Assembly (NCBI GenBank): GCA_944381625.1
Contig: CALWLW010000001.1
Location: 1-64,000 of the forward strand
Direction: 5' to 3'
Length of the DNA stretch: 64,000 bases
Source of the DNA: an uncultured Lachnoclostridium sp.
Lineage (GTDB): Bacteria; Bacillota; Clostridia; Lachnospirales; Lachnospiraceae
Shown here: positions 8,024-16,883 of the stretch, in pieces
Position numbering within the stretch: position 1 is the first letter of the stretch
How the letters are laid out: each line of letters begins with the position of its first letter
Made by a program: the position numbers and the translations under genes
The notes under the pieces: generated by a model
Told to the model about the DNA's origin: nothing
Seen by the model: only the letters and a program-made list of their open reading frames with translations
Databases searched by the model: none

Positions 8024-9349
8024 ATGAGCAGACCAATCGTGGCCATTGTGGGCCGTCCCAATGTGGGGAAATCCACGCTGTTCAACGCGCTGGCGGGGGA
8101 GAATATCTCCATTGTCAAGGATACGCCGGGTGTGACCAGAGACAGGATCTATGCGGACGTCTCATGGCTGAACTATAATTTTACCATGATCGATACCGGA
8201 GGTATTGAGCCGGACAGCAGCGACATCATCCTCTCCCAGATGCGGGAGCAGGCGCAGATCGCCATCGACACGGCGGACGTCATCCTCTTCCTGGTGGATG
8301 TGCGCCAGGGGCTGCAGGACGCGGATTCCAAAGTGGCGGATATGCTCCGCCGTTCCAGGAAGCCGGTGGTCCTGGTGGTGAACAAGGTGGACAGCTTCCA
8401 GAAATACATGGCGGACGTCTACGAATTTTACAACCTGGGGATTGGCGATCCCATGCCCGTGTCTGCGGCGTCCCGTCTGGGGATCGGAGACATGCTGGAC
8501 GAGGTGGTGAAGCATTTCCCAGAGGACACGGAGGAAAACGGGGAGGACGAGCGGCCCAGGGTGGCCATCGTGGGCAAGCCCAACGTGGGCAAATCCTCCA
8601 TCATCAACCGTCTGGTGGGCGAGAACCGGGTGATCGTATCCAATATCGCCGGGACGACCAGGGACGCCATCGATACGGAGATCTCCCACGATGGCAGGGA
8701 GTACGTCTTCATCGATACGGCGGGCCTGCGCCGCAAGAACAAGATTAAAGAAGAACTGGAGCGCTACAGCATCATCCGTACCGTGACCGCGGTGGAACGG
8801 GCGGACGTGGTGGTGGTGGTGATCGACGCGTCCGAAGGCGTGACCGAGCAGGACGCGAAGATCGCGGGAATTGCCCACGAGCGGGGCAAAGGCATCATCG
8901 TGGCGGTGAACAAATGGGACGCCATCGAGAAGACGGACAAGACCATCTATGAATTCTCCCGCAAGATCCGCGAAACGCTGTCGTTCATGCCGTACGCGGA
9001 GCTTCTGTTCATCTCGGCGGTGACCGGCCAGCGTCTGGGCAGGCTGTTCGAGCTGATCGATGTGATCATCGAGAATCGTGCCATGAGGATTCAGACCGGC
9101 GTGCTCAACGAGATCATCACGGAAGCCGTGGCCATGCAGCAGCCGCCGTCGGACAAGGGGCGCAGGCTCAAGATCTACTATGTAACTCAGGTGTCGGTGA
9201 AACCGCCCACCTTTGTAGTCTTTGTGAACGACAAGGAGCTGATGCATTTCTCCTATACCAGATACCTGGAGAACAAGATCCGGGAAGCGTTCGGTTTTAA
9301 GGGTACGTCCCTGAAATTTATCATACGGGAGAGAAAGGAAAAGGATTGA
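8024..9349 (+). CDS. der: Ribosome-assembly GTPase Der (EngA)
   Basis: Essential double GTPase for 50S subunit maturation, 441 residues, the normal length. Two G domains are visible: GRPNVGKST near the N-terminus and GKPNVGKSS at about 184, each with its DTAG/DTGG and NKxD motifs (NKVD, NKWD). A C-terminal KH-like domain ends in an RERKEKD tail. It ends one base before plsY, so the two are likely co-translated. Confidence 0.97.
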   Translation: MSRPIVAIVGRPNVGKSTLFNALAGENISIVKDTPGVTRDRIYADVSWLNYNFTMIDTGGIEPDSSDIILSQMREQAQIAIDTADVILFLVDVRQGLQDADSKVADMLRRSRKPVVLVVNKVDSFQKYMADVYEFYNLGIGDPMPVSAASRLGIGDMLDEVVKHFPEDTEENGEDERPRVAIVGKPNVGKSSIINRLVGENRVIVSNIAGTTRDAIDTEISHDGREYVFIDTAGLRRKNKIKEELERYSIIRTVTAVERADVVVVVIDASEGVTEQDAKIAGIAHERGKGIIVAVNKWDAIEKTDKTIYEFSRKIRETLSFMPYAELLFISAVTGQRLGRLFELIDVIIENRAMRIQTGVLNEIITEAVAMQQPPSDKGRRLKIYYVTQVSVKPPTFVVFVNDKELMHFSYTRYLENKIREAFGFKGTSLKFIIRERKEKD

Positions 9350-9350
9350 C

Positions 9351-9995
9351 ATGGTACGTTTAGCTTGTCTGGCGATCGGATATCTGTTCGGGATTTTCCA
9401 GACCGCATATATCTATGGAAGGATGCATGGGATCGATATTCGGGAGTACGGGAGCGGAAACGCGGGCACAACCAACGCGCTGCGCGTCCTGGGAAAGAAG
9501 GCGGGGCTGATCGTATTCCTGGGGGATGTGGCGAAGACGGTGCTGTCCGTAGTGGCGGTCCGCCTGCTGTTCGGCGCCTCCCATCCGGATATGCTGCCGC
9601 TTCTGGGCATCTATGCCGCCGCAGGCGCGATCCTGGGACATAACTTCCCGGTGCAGCTGGGATTTAAAGGCGGCAAAGGCATCGCCTGCACGGCGGGGCT
9701 GATCGCCACGCTGGGGCCGGTGGTGATTGTCCTGGAGGCGGTCACGTTCCTGATCACGGTGGCTGTCACCAGGTATGTCTCCCTGGGGTCGATTCTGGTG
9801 GTGATTGAGTTGGTGGTGTGTCTGGCGGTTCTGGGGCAGAACGGCTATTACGGCATGAGCCAGGGACATCTGCTGGAATTTTACGCGGTGGCGGCCTGCC
9901 TGTCCGCCATGGCGGTCTACCGGCACCGGGCGAATATCCGCCGTCTGTTAAACGGTACCGAGAGTAAAGTGTTTCAAAAAAAATCTGAATCATAA
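9351..9995 (+). CDS. plsY: Acyl-phosphate:glycerol-3-phosphate acyltransferase
   Basis: Membrane enzyme that transfers an acyl group from acyl phosphate to sn-glycerol 3-phosphate, the first step of phospholipid synthesis in most Gram-positives. 214 residues with about five membrane helices. The family motifs are GSGNAGTTNALRVLG near the N-terminus and GHNFPVQLGFKGGKGIA in the middle. The next gene, gpsA, makes its substrate. Confidence 0.96.
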   Translation: MVRLACLAIGYLFGIFQTAYIYGRMHGIDIREYGSGNAGTTNALRVLGKKAGLIVFLGDVAKTVLSVVAVRLLFGASHPDMLPLLGIYAAAGAILGHNFPVQLGFKGGKGIACTAGLIATLGPVVIVLEAVTFLITVAVTRYVSLGSILVVIELVVCLAVLGQNGYYGMSQGHLLEFYAVAACLSAMAVYRHRANIRRLLNGTESKVFQKKSES

Positions 9996-10009
9996 AGGAG
10001 AAGGGTATT

Positions 10010-11023
10010 ATGGCAAAGATCAGTATCATTGGGGCAGGAAGCTGGGGGACAGCGCTTTCCAGGCTGCTGGCTGTCAACGGACATGAGGTAACGGTATGGT
10101 CCATCATGGAGGACGAGGTGCGCATGCTTCAGGAGAACCATGAGCATCTGAGCAAGCTTCCGGGCGTGAAGCTGCCGGAGTCCATCGATTTCACCACGGA
10201 CATGGAGAGCGCGGTAAAAGGAAGAGATATGCTGGTGCTGGCGGTTCCCTCTCCGTTTACCAGAAGCACATCCAAGACCATGGCCCCCTATGTGGAGGAG
10301 GGCCAGATCATTGTCAGCGTAGCCAAGGGCATCGAGGACAGTACGCTGAAGGTGCTGGCGGACGTGATCAAAGAGGAGATTCCCAAGGCGGATGTGGCCG
10401 TGCTGTGCGGACCCAGCCATGCGGAGGAAGTGGGAAGAGGCATCCCCACTACGGTGGTTGCCGGAGCAAAATCCAGGAAGACGGCGGAATATATCCAGAA
10501 TGTATTTATGAATCAGGTGTTCCGGGTCTATACCAGCCCGGATATGATGGGCATGGAACTGGGCGGAGCCCTGAAGAACGTCATCGCCCTGGCGGCGGGC
10601 ATCGCTGACGGCCTGGGGTGCGGCGACAATACCAAGGCGGCTCTGATCACCAGGGGCATCGCGGAGATGAGCCGTCTGGGCGTGGCCATGGGAGGCCACA
10701 TTGAGACCTTCAACGGCCTGACAGGGATTGGAGACCTGATTGTGACCTGCGCTTCCCGCCACAGCCGGAACCGGAAGGCCGGATATCTGATCGGACAGGG
10801 CCGCACCATGCAGGAGGCCATGGACGAGGTGCAGATGGTGGTGGAAGGTGTTTATTCCGCAAAGGCGGCCAAGACCCTGGCGGAAAAATACCAGATTGAT
10901 ATGCCGATTGTGGAGGAAGTCAATCAGGTGCTGTTCGACGGCAAGAGCGCGAAGGAGGCTATGGGCGACCTGATGCTCCGGGACAAGAAGATCGAGCATC
11001 CGGAGCTTCCCTGGGAAGAGTAA
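10010..11023 (+). CDS. gpsA: Glycerol-3-phosphate dehydrogenase, NAD(P)+
   Basis: Reduces dihydroxyacetone phosphate to sn-glycerol 3-phosphate for PlsY. 337 residues. The Rossmann motif GAGSWGTAL is at the N-terminus, the middle has the CGPSHAEEV motif, and the catalytic lysine lies in ALKNVIALAAG; GDLIVTC follows. AAAGGAG stands ahead of the ATG. It closes the block from 6694; no strong T-tailed terminator is seen right behind it, only a repeat element. Confidence 0.96.
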   Translation: MAKISIIGAGSWGTALSRLLAVNGHEVTVWSIMEDEVRMLQENHEHLSKLPGVKLPESIDFTTDMESAVKGRDMLVLAVPSPFTRSTSKTMAPYVEEGQIIVSVAKGIEDSTLKVLADVIKEEIPKADVAVLCGPSHAEEVGRGIPTTVVAGAKSRKTAEYIQNVFMNQVFRVYTSPDMMGMELGGALKNVIALAAGIADGLGCGDNTKAALITRGIAEMSRLGVAMGGHIETFNGLTGIGDLIVTCASRHSRNRKAGYLIGQGRTMQEAMDEVQMVVEGVYSAKAAKTLAEKYQIDMPIVEEVNQVLFDGKSAKEAMGDLMLRDKKIEHPELPWEE

Positions 11024-11049
11024 GACCCAAAACGGCGGGCCCGCAACTG

Positions 11050-11130
11050 TTCAGCCATGCATCTCGTATTCCCGCAGCTGGCGCTGCTCTACCGCTGCCT
11101 GCGCGGCTGAATCCTCGATGAAGGCTAAAT
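11050..11130. repeat. Intergenic repeat family 1, copy A
   Basis: About 80 bases that recur at 29984-30064 with a handful of differences. It begins TTCAGCCATGCATCTCG and includes GGCTGAATCCTCGAT near the end. TTCAGCC and GGCTGAA are inverted, so the unit can fold; an inner GCAGC/GCTGC hairpin has a changed loop in the other copy (TGGC here, TTAC there). It is non-coding and lies between gpsA and the pspA promoter. Confidence 0.85.
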
Positions 11131-11138
11131 GTTTTTTC

Positions 11139-11167
11139 GTGACAACTGATGAAAAATGCACTATAAT
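11139..11167 (+). promoter_or_regulatory. Promoter of the pspA gene cluster
   Basis: GTGACA (11139-11144), 17 bases, TATAAT (11162-11167), followed 17 bases later by the AGGAGG ribosome site of pspA. Confidence 0.65.
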
Positions 11168-11203
11168 AGAACATAAACAGGCATAAATAAAGGAGGATAC
11201 ACA

Positions 11204-11890
11204 GTGGCAGGAATTATTAAACGTTTTGGGGATATCATGTCGGCGAACATCAACGCGCTTCTGGACAAAGCGGAAGATCCGGAGAAGATGATCGACCAGT
11301 ATCTGCGCAATCTGGAGAGCGATCTGGGCAAGGTGAAGGCGGAGACCGCTTCCATCATGGCGGAGGAGACCCGATGCAAACGGCAGCTGGACGAATGCAC
11401 GGCTGACATGGACAAGATGCAGCGTTACGCGGAGAAGGCCATTATGGCCGGCAACGACGGGGATGCGCGGCAGTTCCTGGAGAAGAAGCAGGAGCTGGCA
11501 GGCAAGCAGGCGGCGCTGAAGCAGGCCTACGACCAGGCCCACCAGAACGCGGTGAAGATGAAAGAGATGCACGACAAGCTGGTGAAGGACATCGGGGAGC
11601 TGCATTCCAGAAAAGATTCCATTAAAGCCAAGATGGCGGTAGCCAAGACCCAGGAACGCCTGAATAAGATCGGAGCCTCTGTGGAAGGCGCCGCAGGCAA
11701 TCTGTCGGCGTTCGACCGTATGGAAGAGAAAGCCAACCGTATGCTGGATGAGGCCAACGCCATGGCGGAGCTGAACGCGTCCTCCCAGTCGGACGACATC
11801 GACGATCTGGCGGCAAAATACGACGACGCTTCCTCCAATCCGGCCGTGGACGACGAACTGGCGGCGCTCAAAGCGAAGCTTGGCATGTAA
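11204..11890 (+). CDS. pspA: PspA/IM30 membrane-stress protein
   Basis: 228 residues, almost entirely helical and charged, the PspA/Vipp1 coiled-coil form: an N-terminal amphipathic helix (MAGIIKRFGDIMSANIN) that binds stressed membrane, then the long hairpin from about 25 to 150. These proteins polymerise on damaged membrane (family knowledge). The start is GTG with AAAGGAGG ahead. The next two genes match ydjG and ydjI of Bacillus, which also follow a pspA gene, so a shared envelope-stress task is likely. Confidence 0.92.
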   Translation: MAGIIKRFGDIMSANINALLDKAEDPEKMIDQYLRNLESDLGKVKAETASIMAEETRCKRQLDECTADMDKMQRYAEKAIMAGNDGDARQFLEKKQELAGKQAALKQAYDQAHQNAVKMKEMHDKLVKDIGELHSRKDSIKAKMAVAKTQERLNKIGASVEGAAGNLSAFDRMEEKANRMLDEANAMAELNASSQSDDIDDLAAKYDDASSNPAVDDELAALKAKLGM

Positions 11891-11905
11891 ACGCAGCGGA
11901 CGATA

Positions 11906-11955
11906 GGCTGGCGCAAGATAGGAACCCCGCCGGGTTGGGCTGTTTTGCGCCAGCC
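11906..11955 (+). terminator. Strong hairpin after pspA, probable partial terminator
   Basis: GGCTGGCGCAA (11906-11916) pairs perfectly with TTGCGCCAGCC (11945-11955); AACCC/GGGTT forms a second hairpin in the loop. The tail GTTCTTGTTCT is only moderately T-rich, so some transcripts may read on into the zinc-ribbon gene. Confidence 0.55.
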
Positions 11956-12013
11956 GTTCTTGTTCTGGCAGAGATTGCACTGCGGCGGAGAGGAAAGATG
12001 CTGCCTGCGCAGC

Positions 12014-12049
12014 CCGCCGCAGGCGGAGAATCCTGCAACGCAGGATTCT
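12014..12049 (-). repeat. Intergenic repeat family 2, copy A
   Basis: AGAATCCTGC (12027-12036) and GCAGGATTCT (12040-12049) form a perfect 10-base hairpin next to GC-rich CCGC/GCGG arms. The same two-hairpin unit occurs in the other orientation at 21768-21826. Confidence 0.75.
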
Positions 12050-12083
12050 AATTTAGAAGCAGACGAAAGAGGAGCCGGTTTTA

Positions 12084-13229
12084 GTGAGTGAAGTATATTA
12101 TTGTGAGAATTGCGGCGGCGTCATGGAGTTCGACGTGTCCAGCCAGGCGCTGAAGTGTCCCAACTGCGGTACGGAGCGCGAGATCGCACAGGATGGGAAG
12201 ACGGTAGAAGAACATAAGCTGACTGCTTATGCAAAGCGTGAGATCCGCGCGGAAGAGAAACAGTCCACGACCATGCAGTGCCCCTCCTGCGGGGCAGTGG
12301 TAGAAGTAGAGGCCACCAGCTCGGCGAAGGAATGTCCCTATTGTGGAACCGCCTTTGTGCTGGCCGAAAAGCAGCTTTCCAACATTGTTCCGGACGGGGT
12401 GCTTCCGTTCAAGATCGACGCGAACCGGGTGGGTGAACTGTTCCGGAGATGGATGAAGGGCCGCTGGCTGGCGCCCGGCGAGCTGAAGCACCTGTATCAG
12501 AGAGGGAAGCTGCAGGGAATCTATATTCCCTACTGGACCTTTGACGCGGACGCGTCGGCGGATTATTGGGCAGAGGGAGGACGACCCCATCAGGTAAGGG
12601 TCCGTGACGCCAAGGGAGAGATGCGCACGCGGACGGAGATCCGCTGGCAGTCCACCAGAGGATCCGTGCGCCATTTTTTTGACGATGTGCTGGTTCATGC
12701 CTCGGACCGCCTGGACGACAGCCTGATCCGGGAGATCGAGCCGTTCCATACCACGGACATCCCGCCCTATTCGCCGGATTATCTGTCTGGGTACAGTTCG
12801 GAAGTGTACACCGTGGACCTGGAGGACGCCCATCAGACTGCCAGGGCAAGCATGGAACAAGGGCTTTATGAACTGGCGGAGCAGGACGTGCTGCGCCGGT
12901 ACGATCACGTGAGGAATGTGCGGCTGAGCGCAGATTATCGGAACGAGACCTTTAAGCATGTGCTGCTGCCGGTCTACGCCACTTCCTATCACTATAAGAA
13001 ACGCCAGTACACGGTACTGATCAACGGAGAGACCGGGCGTATCCGCGGAGAATACCCCAGGAGCCCGGTGAAGATCGCGCTGCTTGTGCTTGCGGCGGCG
13101 CTGCTGATTGGAGGATTCTTCTTCCTTACGTCCGATCGGAGGACAGGCCGTTACGGCAATGAAATATCCTATGAATACAGCGCCCTGGAATCCCAGGATG
13201 GGGATTTGGGACAGGCAGAGGAGGAATGA
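12084..13229 (+). CDS. ydjG: YdjG-like double zinc-ribbon membrane protein
   Basis: 381 residues. Two TFIIB-type zinc ribbons stand at the N-terminus (CENCGG...CPNCG and CPSCGA...CPYCG), followed by a long soluble region with aromatic-rich PYWTFDA, and a single membrane helix near 331-350. The start is GTG 12084 with GAGGAG upstream. The order PspA, zinc ribbon, SPFH is that of Bacillus pspA-ydjG-ydjI; there is no ydjH equivalent here. The role, probably recruiting or anchoring stress proteins at the membrane, is inferred. Confidence 0.78.
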   Translation: MSEVYYCENCGGVMEFDVSSQALKCPNCGTEREIAQDGKTVEEHKLTAYAKREIRAEEKQSTTMQCPSCGAVVEVEATSSAKECPYCGTAFVLAEKQLSNIVPDGVLPFKIDANRVGELFRRWMKGRWLAPGELKHLYQRGKLQGIYIPYWTFDADASADYWAEGGRPHQVRVRDAKGEMRTRTEIRWQSTRGSVRHFFDDVLVHASDRLDDSLIREIEPFHTTDIPPYSPDYLSGYSSEVYTVDLEDAHQTARASMEQGLYELAEQDVLRRYDHVRNVRLSADYRNETFKHVLLPVYATSYHYKKRQYTVLINGETGRIRGEYPRSPVKIALLVLAAALLIGGFFFLTSDRRTGRYGNEISYEYSALESQDGDLGQAEEE

Positions 13230-13234
13230 CAGAT

Positions 13235-14215
13235 ATGGCATTATTTGGAAATCAGTTTGCCAATGTGGTGGAATGGGAGGAATACAGGGACGACGTCCTT
13301 TTCTGGAAATGGAGCAACCGGGAGATTAAAAGGGGTAGCCGCCTGATCATCCGTCCCGGACAGGACGCCATCTTTCTTTACAATGGAAGGGTGGAAGGAA
13401 TTTTTACGGATGAGGGAAGCTTCGATATCGAATCGGAGATCGTTCCCTTCCTGTCCACGCTGAAAGGGTTCCGCTTCGGCTTTAACAGCGGAATCCGGGC
13501 GGAAGTGCTGTTTATCAACACAAAAGAAGTGACGGTGAAATGGGGGACGAAGAACCCCATCAGCATGCCGGCGCCCGGCCTTCCGGGGGGCATGCCCATC
13601 CGCGCCTTCGGCACCTTCTGCTGCAAGGTGTGTGACCACGGAGTGCTGATTGAGAAGATCGCGGGAGTGAAGCAGCAATTCACCATCGACGATGTGAAAG
13701 AACGCGTCATGGCCATGCTGGATCAGCTCCTGATGAAATGGATCTCCAGAGAGGGCAGGGATATGTTCAACCTGCAGGCCAATTCCTTTGATATTGGCAG
13801 GGGAATCCAGGAAGACATGGATATGGAGCTGATGAAGATCGGCATCAGCATCACCGCTTTCAATATCTCCAGCTTCAATTATCCGGAGGAGATCCAGAAG
13901 ATGGCCACGAAGGCGGCCTCCCAGAGTATGGTGGGCGATATGGGCCGGTACCAGCAGATGGCGGTGGCGGACGCCATGAGCCAGGGCGGCGGCGGACGGA
14001 GCGCGTCGGATATGGCGGGCATGGCTATGGGTATGGCCATGGGACAGCAGATGGCCGCCCAGATGTACGGTCAGCAGAATCAGGACGGCGTGGGCTCAGG
14101 GGCTGCAGGGCAGGGAAGCCCGGTTCCGGCAGGAGGCTGCAAGTTCTGCCCGGACTGCGGAACAAAGACGGAAGGGATGAAATTCTGTCCCAACTGCGGC
14201 AGGAAGCTGATGTAA
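13235..14215 (+). CDS. ydjI: YdjI-like SPFH-domain protein with C-terminal zinc ribbon
   Basis: About 326 residues: an SPFH (flotillin/prohibitin-like) domain in roughly 20-230, a low-complexity Met/Gly/Ala/Gln region, and a zinc ribbon (CPDCG...CPNCGRKLM) at the end. There is no obvious membrane helix. ATG 13235 is preferred because AGGAGG lies ten bases ahead; ATG 13226 overlaps the previous stop and sits too close to that site. Coupled to the zinc-ribbon gene upstream; likely a scaffold of the same membrane-stress system. Confidence 0.85.
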   Translation: MALFGNQFANVVEWEEYRDDVLFWKWSNREIKRGSRLIIRPGQDAIFLYNGRVEGIFTDEGSFDIESEIVPFLSTLKGFRFGFNSGIRAEVLFINTKEVTVKWGTKNPISMPAPGLPGGMPIRAFGTFCCKVCDHGVLIEKIAGVKQQFTIDDVKERVMAMLDQLLMKWISREGRDMFNLQANSFDIGRGIQEDMDMELMKIGISITAFNISSFNYPEEIQKMATKAASQSMVGDMGRYQQMAVADAMSQGGGGRSASDMAGMAMGMAMGQQMAAQMYGQQNQDGVGSGAAGQGSPVPAGGCKFCPDCGTKTEGMKFCPNCGRKLM

Positions 14216-14292
14216 ACGCCGTCTATGGATGGCCCGGGCCGGGGCGCCAGTCAGATACTCCAGCGGATACGCGGGGAGTGAAGGGAGAAGCG

Positions 14293-15183
14293 ATGACGAG
14301 AGAGGAATTTCAGAGATGGACAGAAAAAGGGCCGCGGCTTCTGGACGGGGCGACCGGCTCTTATCTCAGAACCAGGGGTATGCCTGCGGCGGGCGTGTGT
14401 ACAGAGTTGTGGGCATATGAACATCCCGATGTTGTGGCGGATATGCAGAGAGCGTACGCCGACGCGGGATCGGATATTATCTACGCCCCCACCTTCGGGG
14501 CGAACCGGATCACGCTGGGCGGTATGAAGCTGGAAGACCGGCTGGAGGAGCTGAACCGCGTGCTTGTGAAGAGGACGAAGGAGACGGTGGGCAGCCGCGT
14601 ACTGGTGGCTGGGGATCTCTCCACCACCGGCCAGGCGCTGGAACCATATGGAACTATGACTTATGATGTGCTCCTGGATGTTTACCGGGAACAGATCCGG
14701 CTGATCGCGGAGGCGGGCGCGGATCTTCTGGTGGCCGAGACGCTTCTGTCGGCGGACGAGGCCATGGTGATCTGTGACGCGGCCAGGGAGGTCTGCGGCC
14801 TTCCGGTCCTGATCTCCTTCACCTGTGAAGGGGATGGAAGCCTGTATTTTGGAGGAAACGTCTATGAGGCTGCAGCCGCTGTGGAGGCCATGGGCGCGTC
14901 GGCAGTGGGAGTCAACTGCTCCGTGGGGCCGGACCAGCTGGAGGCCGTGATGGTCGGGCTGTGCGAGGCGGTATCCGTCCCGGTTATGGCGAAGCCCAAT
15001 GCGGGGATGCCCGCGATCACAGAGAAAGGGGAAGCGGTCTACAGTATGAAGGAGGAAGAGTTCGCGCGCCATCTGGAGCGCCTGCACCGGCGCGGGGCCG
15101 TGCTTTTGGGCGGCTGCTGCGGGACGACGCCGGACTATATCCGTGAAGTGAAAAGAAGACTGCAGGAAATGCCGGAAGTATGA
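14293..15183 (+). CDS. Homocysteine S-methyltransferase family protein
   Basis: 296 residues, the zinc-dependent homocysteine methyltransferase barrel, like the N-terminal module of MetH. The N-terminus has LLDGATGSYL; zinc ligands are the Cys in GVNCSVGP and the pair in GGCCGTTPDYI near the end. It could use S-methylmethionine, betaine or a corrinoid partner; the sequence does not decide. ATG 14293 is chosen for AAGGGAG six bases ahead, over a GTG at 14278. It overlaps the CotH gene by four bases, an unexpected pairing. Confidence 0.85.
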   Translation: MTREEFQRWTEKGPRLLDGATGSYLRTRGMPAAGVCTELWAYEHPDVVADMQRAYADAGSDIIYAPTFGANRITLGGMKLEDRLEELNRVLVKRTKETVGSRVLVAGDLSTTGQALEPYGTMTYDVLLDVYREQIRLIAEAGADLLVAETLLSADEAMVICDAAREVCGLPVLISFTCEGDGSLYFGGNVYEAAAAVEAMGASAVGVNCSVGPDQLEAVMVGLCEAVSVPVMAKPNAGMPAITEKGEAVYSMKEEEFARHLERLHRRGAVLLGGCCGTTPDYIREVKRRLQEMPEV

Positions 15184-16805
15184 AAAAAGGAATGATTCTG
15201 GGGATCAGTATCCTGTTTTTTGCAGCCCTCTGGTGTTTTCTTGCCATGTGGGAGCAGAACCGGGTGATGGGCGTGCCGGCGGTGACGGAGGCAGAGGCGG
15301 AGGAACTGGCCGGAGAACGGGAGCCGTTTCCCCAGGAAGCAGGAGCGCAGCTGGAGATCAATGGTGTGCGGGCGGCCTACGTGGGAGCGGAGGAGAGATA
15401 CTATATCCCGAAAAATTTAAAAGAGGATTACTGGAAGGGCACTCTGGGCGCGTCGGCGTCCGGGCTGCCCGTATCTGTCGTCTGGATACGGGACGGGGCC
15501 TTCCGGAACATGGAGGAGGCCGTGTCCGGCGGGCATGAGTTCCGGTGCCTGATCTACAGCGACACGGAATACGCTTATGTCTCCGTCCTCTTCACAGGCA
15601 TGCCGGTGATGAGCATTGACGGAGAGATGGGGCAGCCGGGAACCCGCGTGGCTGTTTTTGATCCGGTACTCAGCATGAATGGCGGCTACCAGACGGAAGA
15701 AACGCTGGCCTACTACAACATCCGGGGAAATGCCAGCAAACGGTTTGAGAAGCTGGGCTACCGCCTGGAGTTTTTCTATGACGACGGGAGTGAGGGCAGG
15801 GATCTCTCCCTTCTGGGCATGCGCTCGGACAATGACTGGCAGCTGAAAGCCATGTATTCGGACCGCAGCAAGCTCAGGGACAAGCTGTCCATCGAGCTTT
15901 GGAACGAGATTGCCTCTCTTACGGAGACCCAGGCGGACGACGGCTGCAGGATGGAGTACCTGGAGCTGATCATCAACGGGGAATATGCGGGGCTGTACGG
16001 CCTGGTGGAACCGACGGATTATAAGTCCCTGGGGCTGGACAAGGGGAGTGACCTGATCTATAAGGTGGCTGCAGACGAGTGGCCGGACGACGCCATGTTT
16101 GACGAGAGTGAGGCGGCCCAGTCCTTTTCCTGCGGCGGAGTCAATATCCGCCAGGCGGGCAAGACGTATTACGACGGGATCTGGGAACCGTTCCGCACGT
16201 TCTGGAACAGCGGCTACGAGATGGCCTCCCAGGAGGATCTGGGAACCCTCTACGGGTGCATCGACCGCCGGAATTTTATTGAGTACCATTTGTATTACAA
16301 CGCCATTGCCGGCATGGACAACCGCTTCAAGAACATCATCTACAGCACGGTGATGGGCGGGGACGGAAGTTTCGTGATCCGAAGGATCCCCTGGGACCAG
16401 AACTATTCCTGGGGAGATGATTTTGAGACCGGTGAGGATAAAAGCCTGAAAAATATCCGCTATAACCCGGAGCTGGCCAGACGCTGGCTCAACGAAGAGG
16501 TGTTCCGCAATATGATGGAATATGATGCGGAGCTGTCCTCGGACATGCTGGAAGTCTGGAAAAGCTGGCGGGCTTCTTTCCTGAAAGAAGAAATCTGGAT
16601 CGCCTGTGCGCGGGAACAGATGGACTATCTGATTTCCTCCGGCGCGTTCGCCAGGGACAGCGCAAGGTGGCCGGACAGTGGGAACGTGGAAGGAACGGAG
16701 GAGATCGAAGCGTTTATCAATACCCGTTTTTCCTGGCTGGACGGTTACCTGGAAGAGCTGGCCGCCGGACAGCCGCAAGAAACCGGTCGTGCAATAAACA
16801 ATTGA
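15180..16805 (+). CDS. CotH-family protein kinase-like, membrane-anchored
   Basis: 541 residues. An N-terminal membrane helix (about 5-25) is followed by an extracytoplasmic region. The CotH kinase fold shows IRGNASKRFEKLGYRLEF near 180, LGMRSDNDWQLKAMYSD, LIINGEYAGLYGLVE and the active-site RIPWDQNYSWGDDF near 402. Classical CotH phosphorylates spore-coat proteins; anchored homologues like this are common in non-sporulation settings, so the substrate is open. Start and stop codons overlap with the methyltransferase upstream (ATGA), so the pair is co-translated. Confidence 0.8.
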   Translation: MKKGMILGISILFFAALWCFLAMWEQNRVMGVPAVTEAEAEELAGEREPFPQEAGAQLEINGVRAAYVGAEERYYIPKNLKEDYWKGTLGASASGLPVSVVWIRDGAFRNMEEAVSGGHEFRCLIYSDTEYAYVSVLFTGMPVMSIDGEMGQPGTRVAVFDPVLSMNGGYQTEETLAYYNIRGNASKRFEKLGYRLEFFYDDGSEGRDLSLLGMRSDNDWQLKAMYSDRSKLRDKLSIELWNEIASLTETQADDGCRMEYLELIINGEYAGLYGLVEPTDYKSLGLDKGSDLIYKVAADEWPDDAMFDESEAAQSFSCGGVNIRQAGKTYYDGIWEPFRTFWNSGYEMASQEDLGTLYGCIDRRNFIEYHLYYNAIAGMDNRFKNIIYSTVMGGDGSFVIRRIPWDQNYSWGDDFETGEDKSLKNIRYNPELARRWLNEEVFRNMMEYDAELSSDMLEVWKSWRASFLKEEIWIACAREQMDYLISSGAFARDSARWPDSGNVEGTEEIEAFINTRFSWLDGYLEELAAGQPQETGRAINN

Positions 16806-16830
16806 CAAAGATAGTGTTCATTGCTAAAAT
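16802..16830 (+). promoter_or_regulatory. Promoter of ilvN-ilvC
   Basis: TTGACA (16802-16807), a 17-base spacer and TAAAAT (16825-16830). The leader to ilvN is only about 45 bases, with no T-box or leader-peptide attenuator. Confidence 0.75.
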
Positions 16831-16883
16831 ATTTTGGTATAAAGCGCAAATACGAATATACAAAACAGAAAGCAGGGGGAGAC

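Noticed and set aside
8162..9352. A 396-residue minus-strand frame
   Set aside because: Antisense to der, whose two G domains are unmistakable.
16806..16883. Leader-peptide or T-box attenuator before ilvN
   Set aside because: The leader is only about 45 bases and has neither a Leu/Val/Ile-rich ORF nor a terminator.
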